DNA of 64,000 nt from Apostichopus japonicus (lineage: Eukaryota; Echinodermata; Holothuroidea; Aspidochirotida; Stichopodidae): positions 7,605,001-7,669,000 of the forward strand of contig NC_092582.1 of the NCBI RefSeq assembly GCF_037975245.1, given 5' to 3'. The notes below the pieces were generated by a model that saw only the letters and a list, made by a program, of their open reading frames with translations, was not told the origin of the DNA and ran no database searches. A program made the position numbers and the translations under genes. This document shows positions 34,340 through 46,690 of this stretch, piece by piece. Position 1 is the first letter of the stretch; the number at the start of each line of letters is the position of its first letter.

Positions 34340-34921
34340 CAGGTCGGTTTGTATAATATTCTATATATCTCTGGATGGCAGTGTTGCATTGAAGGACATA
34401 TGTCTAGTGCAGTTCGCACATAGATCCTGGTCTAATACCGAAATGCGTCATGTTCCCCGACGACTCGGTCGAGCCACAGTTTGTTTCATCGCACAATTGT
34501 ACAATTGTTTAAGGCGTCCATACACACACATGCGTTATGATATTCATATATAGTATATATATACTTTAGTGAGAGAGGAAAAATGGAAACGTCAAAAAAT
34601 GGAGTTGTCGGTGTAAGGGGTAGGTTGAGGCGCACGCCCATTCCGAAATCCTCGATCCGTCATTGGCTACCTTGTGTATATCATATGGATCAGCGTTGTA
34701 ATTATGTCACTGTTCCTCTTTTTCTTCCCGGTGTCTTGGCGTTTTTGTTCTTCTCCCTCCTTTTCTCCATTTTCTCTCTTTCTTCTTTTTCTTTTCCCTT
34801 CCTTCCTCTCCTCCTCCTCTCCCCCCTCTCTTTTTTCCCTTTTTTTCTTCTCTCTTTTTTTCTCTCCCCCTTTTCTTATCCTGGGGGCGCGCGCCCCAAC
34901 GCCCCCCCTGGACACGCGCCT
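34340..34921 (+). repeat. Repeat family 2, copy C (uninterrupted)
   Basis: Same blocks as copy B in forward orientation, ending ctggacacgcgcctg. Open frames over the polypyrimidine tract are compositional, not genes. Confidence 0.75.
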
Positions 34922-34929
34922 GGAGTAAC

Positions 34930-37640
34930 ATTTAATGGCACGTGTCTCTGAAATGACATTCAATATAGAATTGAAGCTAGCAGTCACCCACGGTTGATAT
35001 AGCCATATTGAGTTCACTTCCGTCAAAATGATATCACGGTTATTCCCCGTAAAAAGGCTGGCAAAGGTCAATGGCTGTAAATAGCTTCAGTGATGGAATG
35101 ATATGACCGCTATTGATGTCCACACTCAGTTCTTGAACTTCAAAAGGTACAAAACAAGAATTGCGTTTGGACAATCATGGGCAGACATTCGTATACATTA
35201 AAGTGCGGGTACCAATCGGGATGTCAATGCGTTATCCTTTGCGTTTATTACGTTGCTCGTCTCGCCGTCCAGTACTACCTCCCCCACCCCACCCCACCCC
35301 CATACTTCGTGTATCAGTTCCTCGCGTTAATAAATCCAGACGTCAGTAAGACTACTGGGTTAATTGGCTCGTCCATCGGTGTAAAATCTTCCAAGTGTAA
35401 AATTGGTGTAAAGTCATTGGTGTAAAATCGTCCAAGGAAACTTACCTTTTTTTTTATTTCCTCGAAACTGACACTTTTAATTCAAATAGTACACTTGCAA
35501 ATTGTTATTCACACTAGTCTAAATCGTCTTCCGGAAATTGAATGTCTATAATTTATACTTACCGAAACTTCAACGGAGAGGCAATACACAGAACTCCTCT
35601 CCTATATCCAGTATTCAAGCGAAATAAATTAAAGTTAAGTTTTCCTGACAAACATTCTAATCATATATATACACATTATCAAACACAGGTTTATTCCGTA
35701 CCAATTTTGAATTCCACTATACGATAGAAAGCTAAACAAAACTGCCAACCAGCGCATTCTCGAGCGACGATAACAGTTTTGAAGCAGGAATAATTTGGTT
35801 AAAATGACTTCGTGGGTTATCTAATTTCAGGTCTGTAAGATTTTCTGTCAGTGAATAGATGCTTGTTTTGTATTCCTTTTCCACAAAACAAGAAACGTCA
35901 TGCTGCAGTAGTGATACCCAGATAAGAAGGTGAATGCTTTAGAATAATTCACTACCACTTGAAAAAAAGGTAATTACTTTCCATTCGAATGGGGCTGTTG
36001 TGGCGATGGTATACTGGGTAATGGGTTAGCACGAGAGGGTAGGCATCAAAAGAGATTATATGATATTGTTTGTGTCCCAGTTCAAGAAGAGATAATTTAC
36101 CTTCTTTCAAATTGGGTCCAATGAATGTGCTCTATAATAACTCCTCCTCCAAAGGCCCGTCTACTTGAGAGCAAATGAAGGAGTCTCGACGAAAGCTGTC
36201 TAACCTAATTTCTGATAGAAACAAATGAGGCGGTTCTGGATTTAGCTTGCAATTATTGGTTTGAGGTTAGGCCTATAGGTAAGATTTGTCATATAGAGAG
36301 AATTGAGAGTTATTTGCATATAAGTTTATAAATAATGATAGTTTTGAATATAATCGACCTCGATTTAATCATATATGTGGTTAGTATTTCCGTACTAATG
36401 GCAATTACTCCGGTCACTCAGTTCAACTATCGTAACCCCCGATGGGTCATTTGTGACGTGATGTTCTTTACGGTTACGCAGATACCAACAACTACAGGGG
36501 CAATGGAAGAGGTTTATTCTGGGGAGAGGGAAAGGAGGGGGTAAAAAGTTGGGGCAGTGGGACTGCAAACTGACAAACAGACCTTCCGTATAATCCGCAT
36601 AACAATTAAAAATATGCGTTATTTACTTTTAAATTTACAGTTTAAAAAAAAGTAAACAAAATTGTACCTTTTAAATAACCATTTGAAAGGAACTTTTGAA
36701 TCCACCCCCCCCCCACCCCCCAAAAATGATAAGGGAAAAATACTATTATTTCCATAGGAGGCATTTTTAAGGTTTTCACAAAATTGGGGATCGTGTCCAC
36801 TGTCCCCCGAGCCCGGCGGAGTCCCGGCTCTCCTGACTGTATAAACTTCGATCGATCGATAACGTCTGAGCTGAGTATTAAACGATCAATACTAGTATAT
36901 ATACCCTACCTACTCGCTTTTTGTCATTATATACTATACCATTTGTGTAGCGAGACACTATCTATATCGGCCTTTTGGCTAAGATTATGTGTAGTATATG
37001 TTCCCTTTCGAGGGGAATGGTGATACACCCGACGATGATCACACAGTCACAGTACCGATGTATGGGGACTGGGGTTGAGAGCGGATCAGTCGTTTGGTAG
37101 TTTGGTTTCATGCCCAGATTCTTTCCTGGGCGACTTTTCCTTAAAAAAAACTATCTATATTGACTTGGATGCGATTCTTTGCGATCAGAAATGAGACTGA
37201 GAACTTAAATGCAACGGATCCAAATGTTTGGATGCAGCTGGGATCGTCGCATTATTCCTCCAGATCTGACCAAAGTTCCAAGGGCAAATGCCAAAAAAAA
37301 AAGGGAGAAAACTTCACTCCACTATACCTCTGCCCCCTGTTCCTATACATCTATGATTAAATTGTGTAAATATAGTTGTGATTAGGTCTACGCATGTATA
37401 TACAGTACGTCTTAGGCACTTTGGCGCAGTATCTGTATGGAAAGTTAGTCATGAAAAGTAACAATCTTACTAAAAAGTCGATATAAAAACAGAGAGATTT
37501 GAAGATCAAAAATATAATTTTCGAGAAAGAAAGCATCTTAAAAGTCTTCGAAATATAACGTCGAAACTTCGTCATACACAGTCTACATGTACAAAGGTTA
37601 AACGCTTGCCTAATGGGACGGCACCGACCATGGGACATGG
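34930..37640. other. Intergenic, no gene recognised
   Basis: Apart from the U2-like fragment I see only short frames and C/G runs (35280-35305, 36703-36720). Confidence 0.6.
36966..37003 (+). pseudogene. U2 snRNA 5'-end-like fragment
   Basis: tcggccttttggctaagat followed by gtgtagtat matches the 5' end of U2 snRNA as I recall it. The branch-site and Sm regions do not follow; instead there is a ttccctttcgaggggaa hairpin. A truncated or chimeric retro-copy is likely. Confidence 0.6.
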
Positions 37641-39297
37641 TTCCAACCTCCGGTTCAGTTGGGGGATTTCTGCAAACTGTCGGGTAAGAAGTGGACCACT
37701 GCCATACGGTTGTACCCTCACAGCCACCCCCCCCCCTACCGCCTTCTTACACAAAATATTTATTAATAAAATCTTACGTTAAGTTTTATTTATTAAGACA
37801 TAATTAATAGTCTAAATTTGCTTCAAAATGCCTCGTTTGACGTCATAATTGTTAATTTATTTGTAGAGAGGATCCCCCAAATCCCATACATCGGAGACGG
37901 CTTCAATAACACCAGGACAGCTCCCGTCTGACCCTACCAGAACACGTTCAGACCTCTACATTAACACTAACTTCAGTTTCCAGCTACTTATAAAGAACTA
38001 ACTTATATTGTGTCTTATTAATATTTGTTTACGGATGTGCATTTATTCCATCAATGCTCACCATGTAAACAGTGTCCCATTATTGAGATCTCATTCGAGC
38101 TAGAAGGCCACATGGGTGAGTTCTAGTAAAGATGGAAGTTCCAAGTCGAGGGTGAAGGGGGGGTGGGGAAGAAGGGGTTGTCTTTGTTTTAATGCCCTTA
38201 CTATTCCCACCATCCCGTAATTTCAGACTACAATGTTGGCTATTTCTTGTAACTTGCCGGTAATTTCCCACACCCGCGTTATATTACTTCCCGTTCATAG
38301 ACGTTTTATCCTGTAAACAAATATCTATATGTTAATATCTATATCTACTTGGCTTTATGTCAGTGAACTAACCGAAACATTTCAAAGCGCCTGCAGTGGT
38401 TTTTTACAACGCTTTCAAAGTCTAAAAGGAATATTCCGATAGCGGAGACACTGATGTATAAACTTTATATCGAAGTGACAAATATTAGTTGATGCCATAT
38501 TTAGACTTGATCAAGAATATATGTGTGAAGGAAGCAACATAAAATGCCGTCCTATCAACCAAATGGAATAAATTGTCCTGTTGTTTGTGGGAGGATGTTC
38601 ATGCCAGTTATATCTATCAAAGAGATCAACAATGATGGTGATCAATAATGTTGAATCAATACTGATCAATAATGTGTATCATTTATATTAAATATTGTAC
38701 ACATATATGCATTATCGGTTCTACCATGCACATATGTGCTAGTTTTGTTGTAACGATCGCGGAAATAATTCGACATTAAACATATGACCGTAAGATGACC
38801 GAGATCCCTAACCCCCAACCCCACCCCAACTCACCCGCCTATACCTACAACCTATGCCCCGCAAACTTGAAGAATGTTAGGTGACTTAAACGATAAATAC
38901 TGTATTATATCTGAGGAGGAAATCAGAAACCCTTGAAATTGAATTACTATTTGCATTGTATTGTATTTCATCAAATATACATTAATACATTATCTTTTAT
39001 ATTATCTTAGATATAAATAATGTAAAAATAAATGCAGTAAAAATAAACTTTTTTCAAGTGAAAACATTGAGATTAAATTTGAAGTACTAGTACATTTGGC
39101 ACATAAGGTTTACTTTGAATAAATAAATAAATTAATTAATTAATCAATAAATATATAATTTACTCAAATAAGTTAATAATATATCAGATTAACATACGAA
39201 CAGTTTGAATATGCGATTAATAGAACAGTTTTGGTTCAGAATGAGCAGTAAATTCACAACAACCCAGTTCACTTCGCAATCTCTGACGATGTTGTGA

Positions 39298-39444
39298 TCA
39301 ACATCCACCGGTATCGAGGAGGTATGCTATGTCTCGAGAAAAATCACGTGACTGTCTAGCCATGTAGAAATTTCGCTTAACTATAGTGCAGCTGGCGTCA
39401 CTAGGGTCGGAGTAATGGAACGTCGATATGGGTTCGATCAAGTT
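39298..39444 (-). CDS. Copy I exon 5: terminal helix and stop
   Basis: Acceptor cacttgtag at 39445-39446. Encodes NLIEPISTFHYSDPSDASC, a basic helix, and the terminus LLDTGGC followed by TGA. The glycosylation motif NLT seen in copy II is NLI here. Confidence 0.75.
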   Translation of the reverse strand, partial: NLIEPISTFHYSDPSDASCTIVKRNFYMARQSRDFSRDIAYLLDTGGC

Positions 39445-39715
39445 CTACAAGTGAATTTGAGAAAGAAAAAAAAAAGACTGTTATATTAAACATGACACAG
39501 TAATATATCGCTAACTATCCAATTACAGTCGATAAATATGTTTGAAAATGCTCTCGAGCGTTCCTAAGCGTAGGAAAGATATCATGAACCAAGTTTCAGT
39601 TTCAGATTCTTTTCTCTATGTATCCTCCAATGAGGTATAAAAGACAATAATACATTAACAAATAGAGATAACATCAATGTGCACATACTATAATTCAGAT
39701 GGCAGTCACAAGAAG

Positions 39716-39747
<32 letters not shown>

Positions 39748-42700
39748 GTTAATGTATATATATTAATATATAGTATATATATATATATATTAACATATAT
39801 ATATATATATTGATATATATATATATTGATATATTAATGATTTATATATTGATATATATATATATATATATATATTGATAAGTATAACATGGTTTAAAAT
39901 ACCTCTTTCGGTAGTTTTCTAATGACGTCAATGAGATGTATGTGCGTATCAGAAGCTAAACCTTCTATGGCAGTTGTGGACTCTCGATTTCTAACGATGT
40001 CGAGAGCAGCTTCAAACATTTTGGTGGTGTTGTATACTGCTGAGATCCCTTCGATCTTTTAAGAGAATAATAGAAGCAATACTGAGAATTTCACGAATTT
40101 AATAAAACGATGAAGATGAATGATGATCAAACAAACAGATGAAAAAGTCACAATGATATATTTTCTAAAACGCTGCATTGTTCAATTTGGTGACTGTATT
40201 CGATGAATGGGTATATAAAAACAATATAAGGTAATCTTCGTTGACAGTTTGTTACAATTCGTTAAGTAAAGAAAGAAAAAAATCGCACTCCTAATAATTC
40301 ACTAATAAAGAGCAGCTGAAAGTCTATAAGTAAAAGGATCTCTTAGCGTTGATTTGGAGGAGGGTGTGAGGGTGAGGTGGAGTCGGGGGCGGACTGGGTC
40401 TTAAAACCGACCCGGGCATTTTTCACCTAGACCGGGCCAAATTCATTGATATGTTACTTACATAAGTCGCCGTCCTGGGGGACGGGTCGAAGGGGAGGGG
40501 GTGCCCCCCTCCCCTTTTGAGATTTTTTTGAAGTTAAGGAATGCCTAGATGCAAAATAGTGCGATATTTCTCAATTTGTAGGTTAATAATGATCCTTTAA
40601 AAAGACCCAAAAATAAATTTCCAGAAGCAACACTTGATTAAACTGAGAAAATTTAAAAACGTAAACCAAAAAAGACGAAAATATATGTTTTAAATTGGAT
40701 TTAATTTAGTTTTTCAAGCATTCGTGACAACATGCTTGAAAAAATGTAAAACAAAAAACCTAAATAAAATCCACTAAAACATATATGTTCAATAACACGA
40801 GCACATGTCATGTCTACGAGAGTAGGAGCCTACGCAGTTCGCTGCTTCTGGCAGCCACACCATCAATGATATTTTTAGTGTCAAGTTTTGCCAAGATCCT
40901 TTTTTCCACAGACATCAACATGAACGCCTCAAGATGTAAACATTCGTCTAATTTTGATAACCAAACACCCTACTGTATATATGTGGGTCATTTTTGTTCA
41001 TACATAATCTCTAAGGAATTAGCTAGTGAGTGATATCAAAATAATCTAATAAGATTTCACCTTTCTTTACTTCGTTTTCTGGAGGATGAGGTGCAGATTA
41101 ATAAAATCTGCATTCTCTTTCAGTGCTATGTATCTGTCACAATGCATTGGTCACCGTACTTGTATATCTTATCGTAAAAATATTAGCACGGACGGGCTGC
41201 CAATAGCACGTTCTTTTGTTACGAACTAACAGACTAACTAACATGGTGATTTCATAAGCTGATTCCCACAGTTAAAAAGATATTTCTACACAGCCCGTCT
41301 GTATTCTTAATTATTAACTACTGTGAAAATTGGCTGTAATTTTTACCAGGCTGCCCAGCCCACCGGCCCACCGGCCGACCGGCCCACCGGGCATTGCCCA
41401 AATGCCCGTGTGGCCAGTCCGCCACTGGGTGTGGTCGCTTCATGGCTCTGCGAGAATGACCTGAATTTACAATCTAAGGCAATTTAGAGGTTTAATTTAG
41501 CTCATCGTTAAACCCACCTGTCTCCACCCCTCATTAAATCCTTCAATTCCATCCGCACACTCTGTCCGTCCTGATTCTCTCTGAATAGAAACCAAGGAGA
41601 ATGAGAAGAAGAAAAAACACAAATTGAGGCAAATTGTTGCAAAATGTTTATTTCAAAATACAACGGTGAGTTTGAAGGTACAAACAATCTGTTTAATGTA
41701 GGCCTACTGTAACACTGTGGTTTGAATTCTTGCCAAAAGCCAAAGGGATCAATGCGAATATGATGGCGTGCGTGTGTGTTTGTTCGTATCTGAAACCCAA
41801 ACATGTGAACACACTACCTCAAATATGTTGGTTGAAGTTCACACTTGGTATGTAGATCCTCCTTTGGTGCGTACAAGAACCTTATCGAAATTAATGGCAG
41901 TTGAAGATCAGTTCATGTTAATAAAGGTCAACTTACTCTCCGTGTAAACAACGCACAATATAGGTCTTATAATGGTTTTTGTGTGTGATTAACATGTATC
42001 CTACCTCTCTACAGAAAAATCATGTTTCGTATGCTGACAGATATTATGTTTTATGTGGATATACAGGTAAAACGAGAAAGCTGTTGGCATCATGCAGGTC
42101 AATGCATTGAATTAGTTGATGTTCTGGAATGCTTCGGCGTATAACATCCGCAAATAAAACAACTAACTGTGTCCTAATTTGATTAAAAAGATCCTTAAAT
42201 TTTATTAACAAACCATTAGTTCATAAAGGTCGTAGGCCGATTTTTGTAATACGTCAATCGCATCACAGAGACCAGGGGTAGTGTCGCGTCTTGTAACTGG
42301 CGATGCAGATACCTTAAACATCATATATAAAGCAATGATGGAAGTGATGATGTACCTTGGGAAACCTGGAGAAATATGATAAACAGTCATTTCATGATGA
42401 TGCAAGATTTTATCTTATTCAAAGCTTTGCGTTTGCTCCGTACTTAAACTATGATAAAGGCCCAGTTTGATAGAATGAAACCGATTCTATAAAACATAAA
42501 TTAGTAACTGAATATATGGACTAAACGAAAAGGAAACAAGACATTCTGTGTATATGATTTTCCTCAACGTTATAGTTTCTCGTTGATATTTATTTGGACT
42601 AAACGAACAGGAAACAAGACATTCTGTGTATATGATTTTCCTCAACGTCATAGTTTCTCGTTGATATTTATTTAATAAAAGAAATGTTGAGTAAAATGTG

Positions 42701-43438
42701 TACATTACATCCGCAAACTTATCGCGATCCTAGATTCTCTCAACCAAAGACTCTATCGATATCCCTGAAATTACATTAATGAGTCGTGGTTATGACGTAA
42801 CAATATATATCTGTCCGAAGAAAAGATGCTTTCTTTTAAGTTCTCGAGGGGGGGGGGGGTCGGGGGGGGGGGTTCAATAACAGGCAAGGCAGTTACAACA
42901 TGAAAGCAATTTATATTGATATCACGTTTGGCAATGTAGAAGGGTTCAGTTATACCATTCATTTGGGTTAAATAGTATATAGGACTATTGGCCGTTAAGC
43001 TCGGTCAACTCAAACAGGGTGCAAGTGGTTGATCATGTGGGCATTGGATGTATTTTAAGTGCGATTGCACACGATAAAACCGGCTGTTTTAGATTTAAAG
43101 GGAAAATGTTAAGTCGTTTAGACACAAAGGTGATAAAGGGGGTGAAATGGGGTTAGTTTTGAGAATATGTTGAAAAAGGTAGCTCGTCGCAAATAAATTA
43201 AATAATAAGTATCAACTTTCTTCTTTTTTTTCTTCCCTTTTATTGATAGAGGGAGGGAGTGTGAAGAGCGGTTTGAGCCTGGAATCATTGAACCTTTCAG
43301 TAGCTCTCGCTGTCCAGGTTTCCTCAGCAATCAGTTACAAATAAAAGCTTAACTTTTTGCATTAACTTGAGAAGAAATAAAAAAGCCTGAAGTAACTTAG
43401 ATTGAAAAGTACTAACTGTTATACTTACATAATGCCAT
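39298..43438 (-). CDS. Secreted four-helix cytokine-like protein, copy I (IL-6/G-CSF-type gene organisation)
   Basis: Five exons on the minus strand: 43438-43429, 42365-42214, 41580-41518, 40055-39903, 39444-39298 (174 residues plus TGA). All borders are GT-AG; intron phases are 1, 0, 0, 0. Residues 1-24 are a signal peptide with a hydrophobic core (YIITSIIALYMMF) and a cleavage site after VSA. The mature chain has four cysteines (C37, C62, C145, C174), one N-glycosylation site (N84-T-T) and three predicted amphipathic segments: after C37, in exon 4 (about 76-125), and at the C-terminus (KRNFYMARQSRDFSRDIAYL). The phase pattern, five exons, signal peptide plus first helix in exon 2 and last helix in exon 5 are what I recall for IL-6 and G-CSF genes. 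Secretion is well supported; cytokine identity is inference. The near-identical exon set in copy II supports real coding. Confidence 0.72.
39720..39885. repeat. TA-rich microsatellite in copy I intron 4
   Basis: Mixed tatata, ttaatata and ttgatata tracts. Other TA tracts lie at 2635-2687, 22880-22935, 28650-28705 and 30640-30702. Confidence 0.9.
39903..40055 (-). CDS. Copy I exon 4: middle helices
   Basis: 153 nt, phase 0 at both ends, acceptor cttaaaag, donor GAG|gtattt. Encodes IEGISAVYNTTKMFEAALDI and, later, a second helical stretch ending RKLPKE. Confidence 0.75.
40384..41427. mobile_element. hAT-like non-autonomous element in copy I intron 3
   Basis: Ends CGGGGGCGGACTGG and, on the other strand, CAGTGGCGGACTGG. 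Flanks ggtggagt and ggtgtggt are an imperfect 8-bp duplication. The paralogous site near 56005-56025 lacks the 1.04 kb, showing that it is an insertion. No transposase ORF. Confidence 0.8.
41518..41580 (-). CDS. Copy I exon 3: 63-nt cassette exon
   Basis: Acceptor tttctattcag, donor CAG|gtgggt; 21 codons, phase 0 at both ends, open in exactly the frame required. Encodes RTECADGIEGFNEGWRQ with one cysteine. Its counterpart in copy II is also open, with one replacement and two silent changes. Confidence 0.65.
42214..42365 (-). CDS. Copy I exon 2: signal peptide and first helix
   Basis: 152 nt, acceptor atttctccag, donor ATG|gtttgt, phase 0. Encodes the hydrophobic core, SPVTRRD after the cleavage site, then GLCDAIDVLQKSAYDLYELM. 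Confidence 0.75.
42517..42674. repeat. 77-bp direct duplication in copy I intron 1
   Basis: gactaaacgaaaaggaaacaag...cgttgatatttattt occurs twice in a row; copy II has one degenerate unit near 60478-60550. Confidence 0.85.
43429..43438 (-). CDS. Copy I exon 1 coding part (start codon)
   Basis: ATG GCA TTA T followed by gtaagt; only three codons plus one base are coding (phase 1). The upstream 5' UTR block to about 43540 is conserved in copy II. Confidence 0.68.
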
Positions 43439-44526
43439 GGTAGTATCTTTAATGGTATAACCAACTGAGAAATCTGCCCGAGAGAACCAAAAGCCTATAA
43501 GTTGCAACTTCCAAAAGTTAACTCGCGAATTAAAAATTTAATGAAGTGAAGTCTAGGACTGTACGAAATGTAAAACAATAATGAATTAATGATTCTGAAT
43601 TTTTTTATTTTATATATCATTTTCTACATTTCCGTTTATGATATTCTTGTAGGTGTAACATCTACTTACGTCCGGGATATTGGTTAACGCAAAAGCATGA
43701 CATTTAGAGAAAGTCTAATATTTATGTTAAGTACAAAAATATAACACACATTATCATTAACTATTAATGTCATTTTTTTACGGATAGCCAAATATCTCTT
43801 GACATATAAGTCATCAATACCATCCAAACCAGCAACTTGGGGGGAGGGGGTGGGTGGTTGGGGAATTTTCTCTCTCCAACGCGAAGAGGATGTGATCAAA
43901 CTGCGACAAAGATTTATATATAGAAGATTTCTATTTTCGTAACATTTATTTAAACTCGGTTTTATCAAATGTATTCTAATATCAAATGCCACGTGGTCGA
44001 CCTTTGCACGAACCCATGCACGGAAACCAAATACAACGCTTGTAAACGTATAGGGCCCTCCATTATGAGAAAGAATAGCGTAAAGTTTAATTATCAAAAC
44101 CAAACAAGACAAAACAAAGCAAGAAGAATAGATGAACACAAACACACAAATGTGTGTTCCTTATATGAAAAAAAAACCATTCACTCGAGCAGGGTTGTCA
44201 CCAGACCATTTTTAGAGCCGGGTAATTTGTGACAGTGATCCGCGTCCTGGGGGGAGGGGTATAAGGGGAGGGGGTGTCCCCCTCCCATTTTGAAAATTTT
44301 TAAAATCCTGATGGTGCCTACATGCAAAATGGTGGCATTTAGAAAGGGGTTTGATCCTCAAAATTCTCCTGAGATACCTTTGTTTTTTCATGTGCATCAC
44401 TGAATTTTCCTGGGATCTTTTTTGGTATTTTTTGTATTTAGAGCCCCTCATCACCCACCCCAGTGTTAATGTGATTTAATTGCCCTTACTGAAATCCCAG
44501 ATCTGGCTTTATATCTGGTTTAATCT

Positions 44527-45255
44527 GGCCAGATCAAGTTTTATCTGGCCATATAAAGCCAGATATAACTGGATATAGAGTCAATCCAGATATGCAGATA
44601 AAGTTTTATCTGGCCATATAAAGCCAGATATAACTGGAAAAAGAGTCAATCCAGATATGCAGATAAAGTTTTATCTGGCCATATAAAGCCAGATATAACT
44701 GGATGTAGAGTCAATCCAGATATGCAGATAAAGTTTTATCTGGCCATATAAAGCCAGATATAACTGGATAAAGAGTCAATCCAGATATGCAGATAAAGTT
44801 TTATCTGGCCATATAAAGCCAGATATAACTGGATAAAGAATCATCCCAGATATGCAGATAAAGTTTTATCTGGCCATATAAAGCCAGATATAACTGGATA
44901 AAGAGTCAATCCAGATATGCAGATAAAGTTTTATCTGGCCATATAAAGCCAGATATAACTGGATTAAGAGTCAATCCAGATATGCAGATAAAGTTTTATC
45001 TGGCCATATAAAACCAGATATAACTGGATATAGAGCCAATCCAGATATGCAGATAAAGTTTTATCTGGCCATATAAAGCCAGATATAACTGGATATAGAG
45101 CCAATCCAGATATGCAGATAAAGTTTTATCTGGCCATATGAAGCCAGATATGACTGAATATAGAGTCAATCCAGATATGCAGATAAAGTTTTATCTGGCC
45201 ATATAAAGCCAGATATAACTGGATATAGAGTCAATCCAGATATGCAGATAACTGG
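44527..45255. repeat. 65-bp satellite array, about 11 units
   Basis: Unit contains ataaagttttatctggccat, agccagatataactgg and caatccagatatgc; each unit is itself rich in inverted atctgg/ccagat pairs. Units differ by a few bases. Confidence 0.95.
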
Positions 45256-46254
45256 ATATACATCATGTATATCCAGTTATACCTGACTTTATATTGACAG
45301 ATAAAACTTTAAGATTGTATGCTCTTACATAGTTCATTTTCATAGAGATTTACATTACACTATATTGTGGCACTGCACTATACATATATATTTCAATAGT
45401 AAATCACTTACACTACACACTAAGTCAAAGGGGGAGGGGGGGAATAACTATCTCTATCTGGGTTGCTAGGCAACCACAGGGTCTTAGCTTGAAACAGGAT
45501 GACTCAGAGGTTGATTAAGTGTGAAGGCCGCTTTTGAACAATGGACATATGTGTATTGATACTCTAGGAGTGAGATAGGAAAGGGAGCTGTGTACACTAG
45601 TGTCCACATGGTAGGAGTAAAGAGCAGAAGGAAGTTTAACAGAAAGGATTGGTACATAAAGAAAATGTGATAGAGATTCGTGAATAATAACCTATCGATG
45701 TCTGGACATTGGCAAAGGTTTCTATAGTGAACTGAACAGTCAGAAATAAGGAAGAATTTTTTGGAACGGATGGCAACAAGGAATATATTTTGGGACTGAA
45801 CTTCGGTTCTGAATGGACATAATGGAACATATATCGCCCTCCTGGAACTTATTTATTTAAGCAAATATATTAAATAAAAGAATAGCACAACGCAATTTAG
45901 TATCAACATCTACAGGACCACAGAAGAATAAAGAACTCAACCTTCAATTATTATGTTTAAGTGTACTAGTGGTACCGCGCGATGCCAGTTTATTTAAGTA
46001 AGTAATATGATTTACCTGGGCGAAAAATTTGAATGTACATGTATTCAATATCAGTTTTCAAATGTTTTGGTAAGGTATAGTAAAAGTGTGTAATGTGCAT
46101 GCACTTTACATATTTCCACTTTGTTCCAATCCAGTTGAGTTCTGTGTTTATATTTTGTGTGTGTCTTGCTCTCTGTATGGGTCTCCGTACCAGAACAGAG
46201 ATAACTGATCACGCTGGAAAGTTACTCTCAAGTCCAGTTTTGGCCACTTTTTCG

Positions 46255-46690
46255 GCCATATAAAAGTTTATCTGGATTTTCTTTATATCAACCAGATAAA
46301 GTTTTATCTGGCCCAGATATGGAAGCCATAAACTTCAACCATATAAAATTTTATATGGGCCATATAAAAGTTTATCTGGATTTTCTTTATATCAACCAGA
46401 TAAAGTTTTATCTGGCCCAGATATGGATGCAATAAAATTTAACCATATAAAATTTTATATGGGCCATATAAAAGTTTATCTGGATTTTCTTTATATCAAC
46501 CAGATAAAGTTTTATCTGGCCCAGATATGGATGCAATAAAATTTAACCAGATCAAATTTTATATGGGCCAAATAAAAGTTTATCTGGATTTTCTTTATAT
46601 CAACCAGATAAAGTTTTATCTGGTCCAGATATGGATGCAATACAATTAAACCAGATCAAATTTTATATGGGCCATATAAAACTTGATTTT
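46255..46690. repeat. 104-bp tandem array, about 4 units
   Basis: tctggattttctttatatca recurs at 46271, 46375, 46479 and 46583. Shares the ataaagttttatctgg module with the 65-bp array. Confidence 0.93.

Larger units (their letters stand above)
37640..43880. repeat. Segmental duplication, copy I
   Basis: Matches 51480-61250 in order and orientation, including intergenic sequence (for example 37640-37760 with 51480-51600, 37960-38290 with 51830-52160). Divergence is moderate outside exons. Confidence 0.9.

Noticed and set aside
41508-41804. 98-codon minus-strand frame as a separate gene
   Set aside because: It overlaps the 63-nt exon 3 in another frame and is not kept open in copy II.
43684-44145. 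153-codon minus-strand frame
   Set aside because: No conserved counterpart in the paralogous region and no recognisable domain.
44527-45255. Regular repeats considered as a CRISPR array
   Set aside because: Units are contiguous with no unique spacers and lie in a eukaryotic transposon.
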